From: Sphingomonadales bacterium
GTDB lineage: Bacteria; Pseudomonadota; Alphaproteobacteria; Sphingomonadales; Sphingomonadaceae
DNA length: 5,966 nt
Reading direction: 5' to 3'
Assembly: GCA_025360285.1 (NCBI GenBank)
Contig: JANYCM010000309.1
Location: forward strand, 1 to 5,966
Made by a program: the position numbers and the translations under genes. Each line of letters begins with the position of its first letter. Positions within the stretch are counted from its first letter, which is position 1. The notes below the pieces were generated by a model. The model had not been told where the DNA came from. It ran no database searches and saw only the letters and a program-made list of their open reading frames with translations. Shown here one piece after another: positions 5,953-5,966 of this stretch.

Positions 5953-5966
5953 ATGTTGGGACGCAT
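5953..5966 (+). CDS. Probable start of a gene cut off by the right edge
   Basis: An ATG at 5953, 7 bases after AGGAG, opens a frame reading Met-Leu-Gly-Arg before the window ends. It would be divergent from the membrane protein gene, with 148 bases between them. Four residues allow no functional statement. The call rests only on the ribosome-binding site and on the absence of any other gene in 5805-5952. Confidence 0.45.

Overview
The window is high-GC DNA from a Gram-negative bacterium. The kup and ald gene products, the Sec-type export signal and the short XRE antidote-type regulator fit an alphaproteobacterium, perhaps a sphingomonad-like one. That placement is inferred from general protein resemblance and base composition; there is no rRNA or other marker here.

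Layout, left to right. (1) Bases 1-1543, plus strand: the 3' end of an unrecognised gene, followed at once by a secreted trypsin-like serine protease whose ribosome-binding site overlaps the upstream stop codon. This pair is clearly AT-richer than the rest and looks like accessory DNA. (2) Bases 1567-1854, minus strand: a small XRE-family antidote protein with no toxin gene beside it. It is preceded by an 18-base perfect dyad lying inside a plausible promoter. (3) Bases 2097-4001, minus strand: kup, a complete potassium uptake permease. (4) Bases 4002-4137: a divergent regulatory region containing nested inverted and direct repeats. (5) Bases 4138-5235, plus strand: ald, a complete alanine dehydrogenase with all expected catalytic residues. 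(6) Bases 5277-5804, minus strand: a small polytopic membrane protein resembling the DUF2306 family, with a 21-base tandem duplication across its stop codon. (7) Bases 5805-5966: a second divergent intergenic region with a hairpin, ending in a well-placed ribosome-binding site and ATG that probably begin a new plus-strand gene cut off by the window edge.

How the parts relate. kup and ald are housekeeping genes, for K+ import and for alanine/pyruvate interconversion. They share only a divergent control region. The protease and its truncated upstream neighbour form the one clear two-gene operon. The antidote-like regulator appears to be transcribed alone from its own autoregulated promoter. No defence system, mobile element, CRISPR array or RNA gene could be recognised. 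The items most worth a second look are the protease pair, with its unassigned C-terminal half, the orphan antidote with its operator, and the nested dyad between kup and ald.
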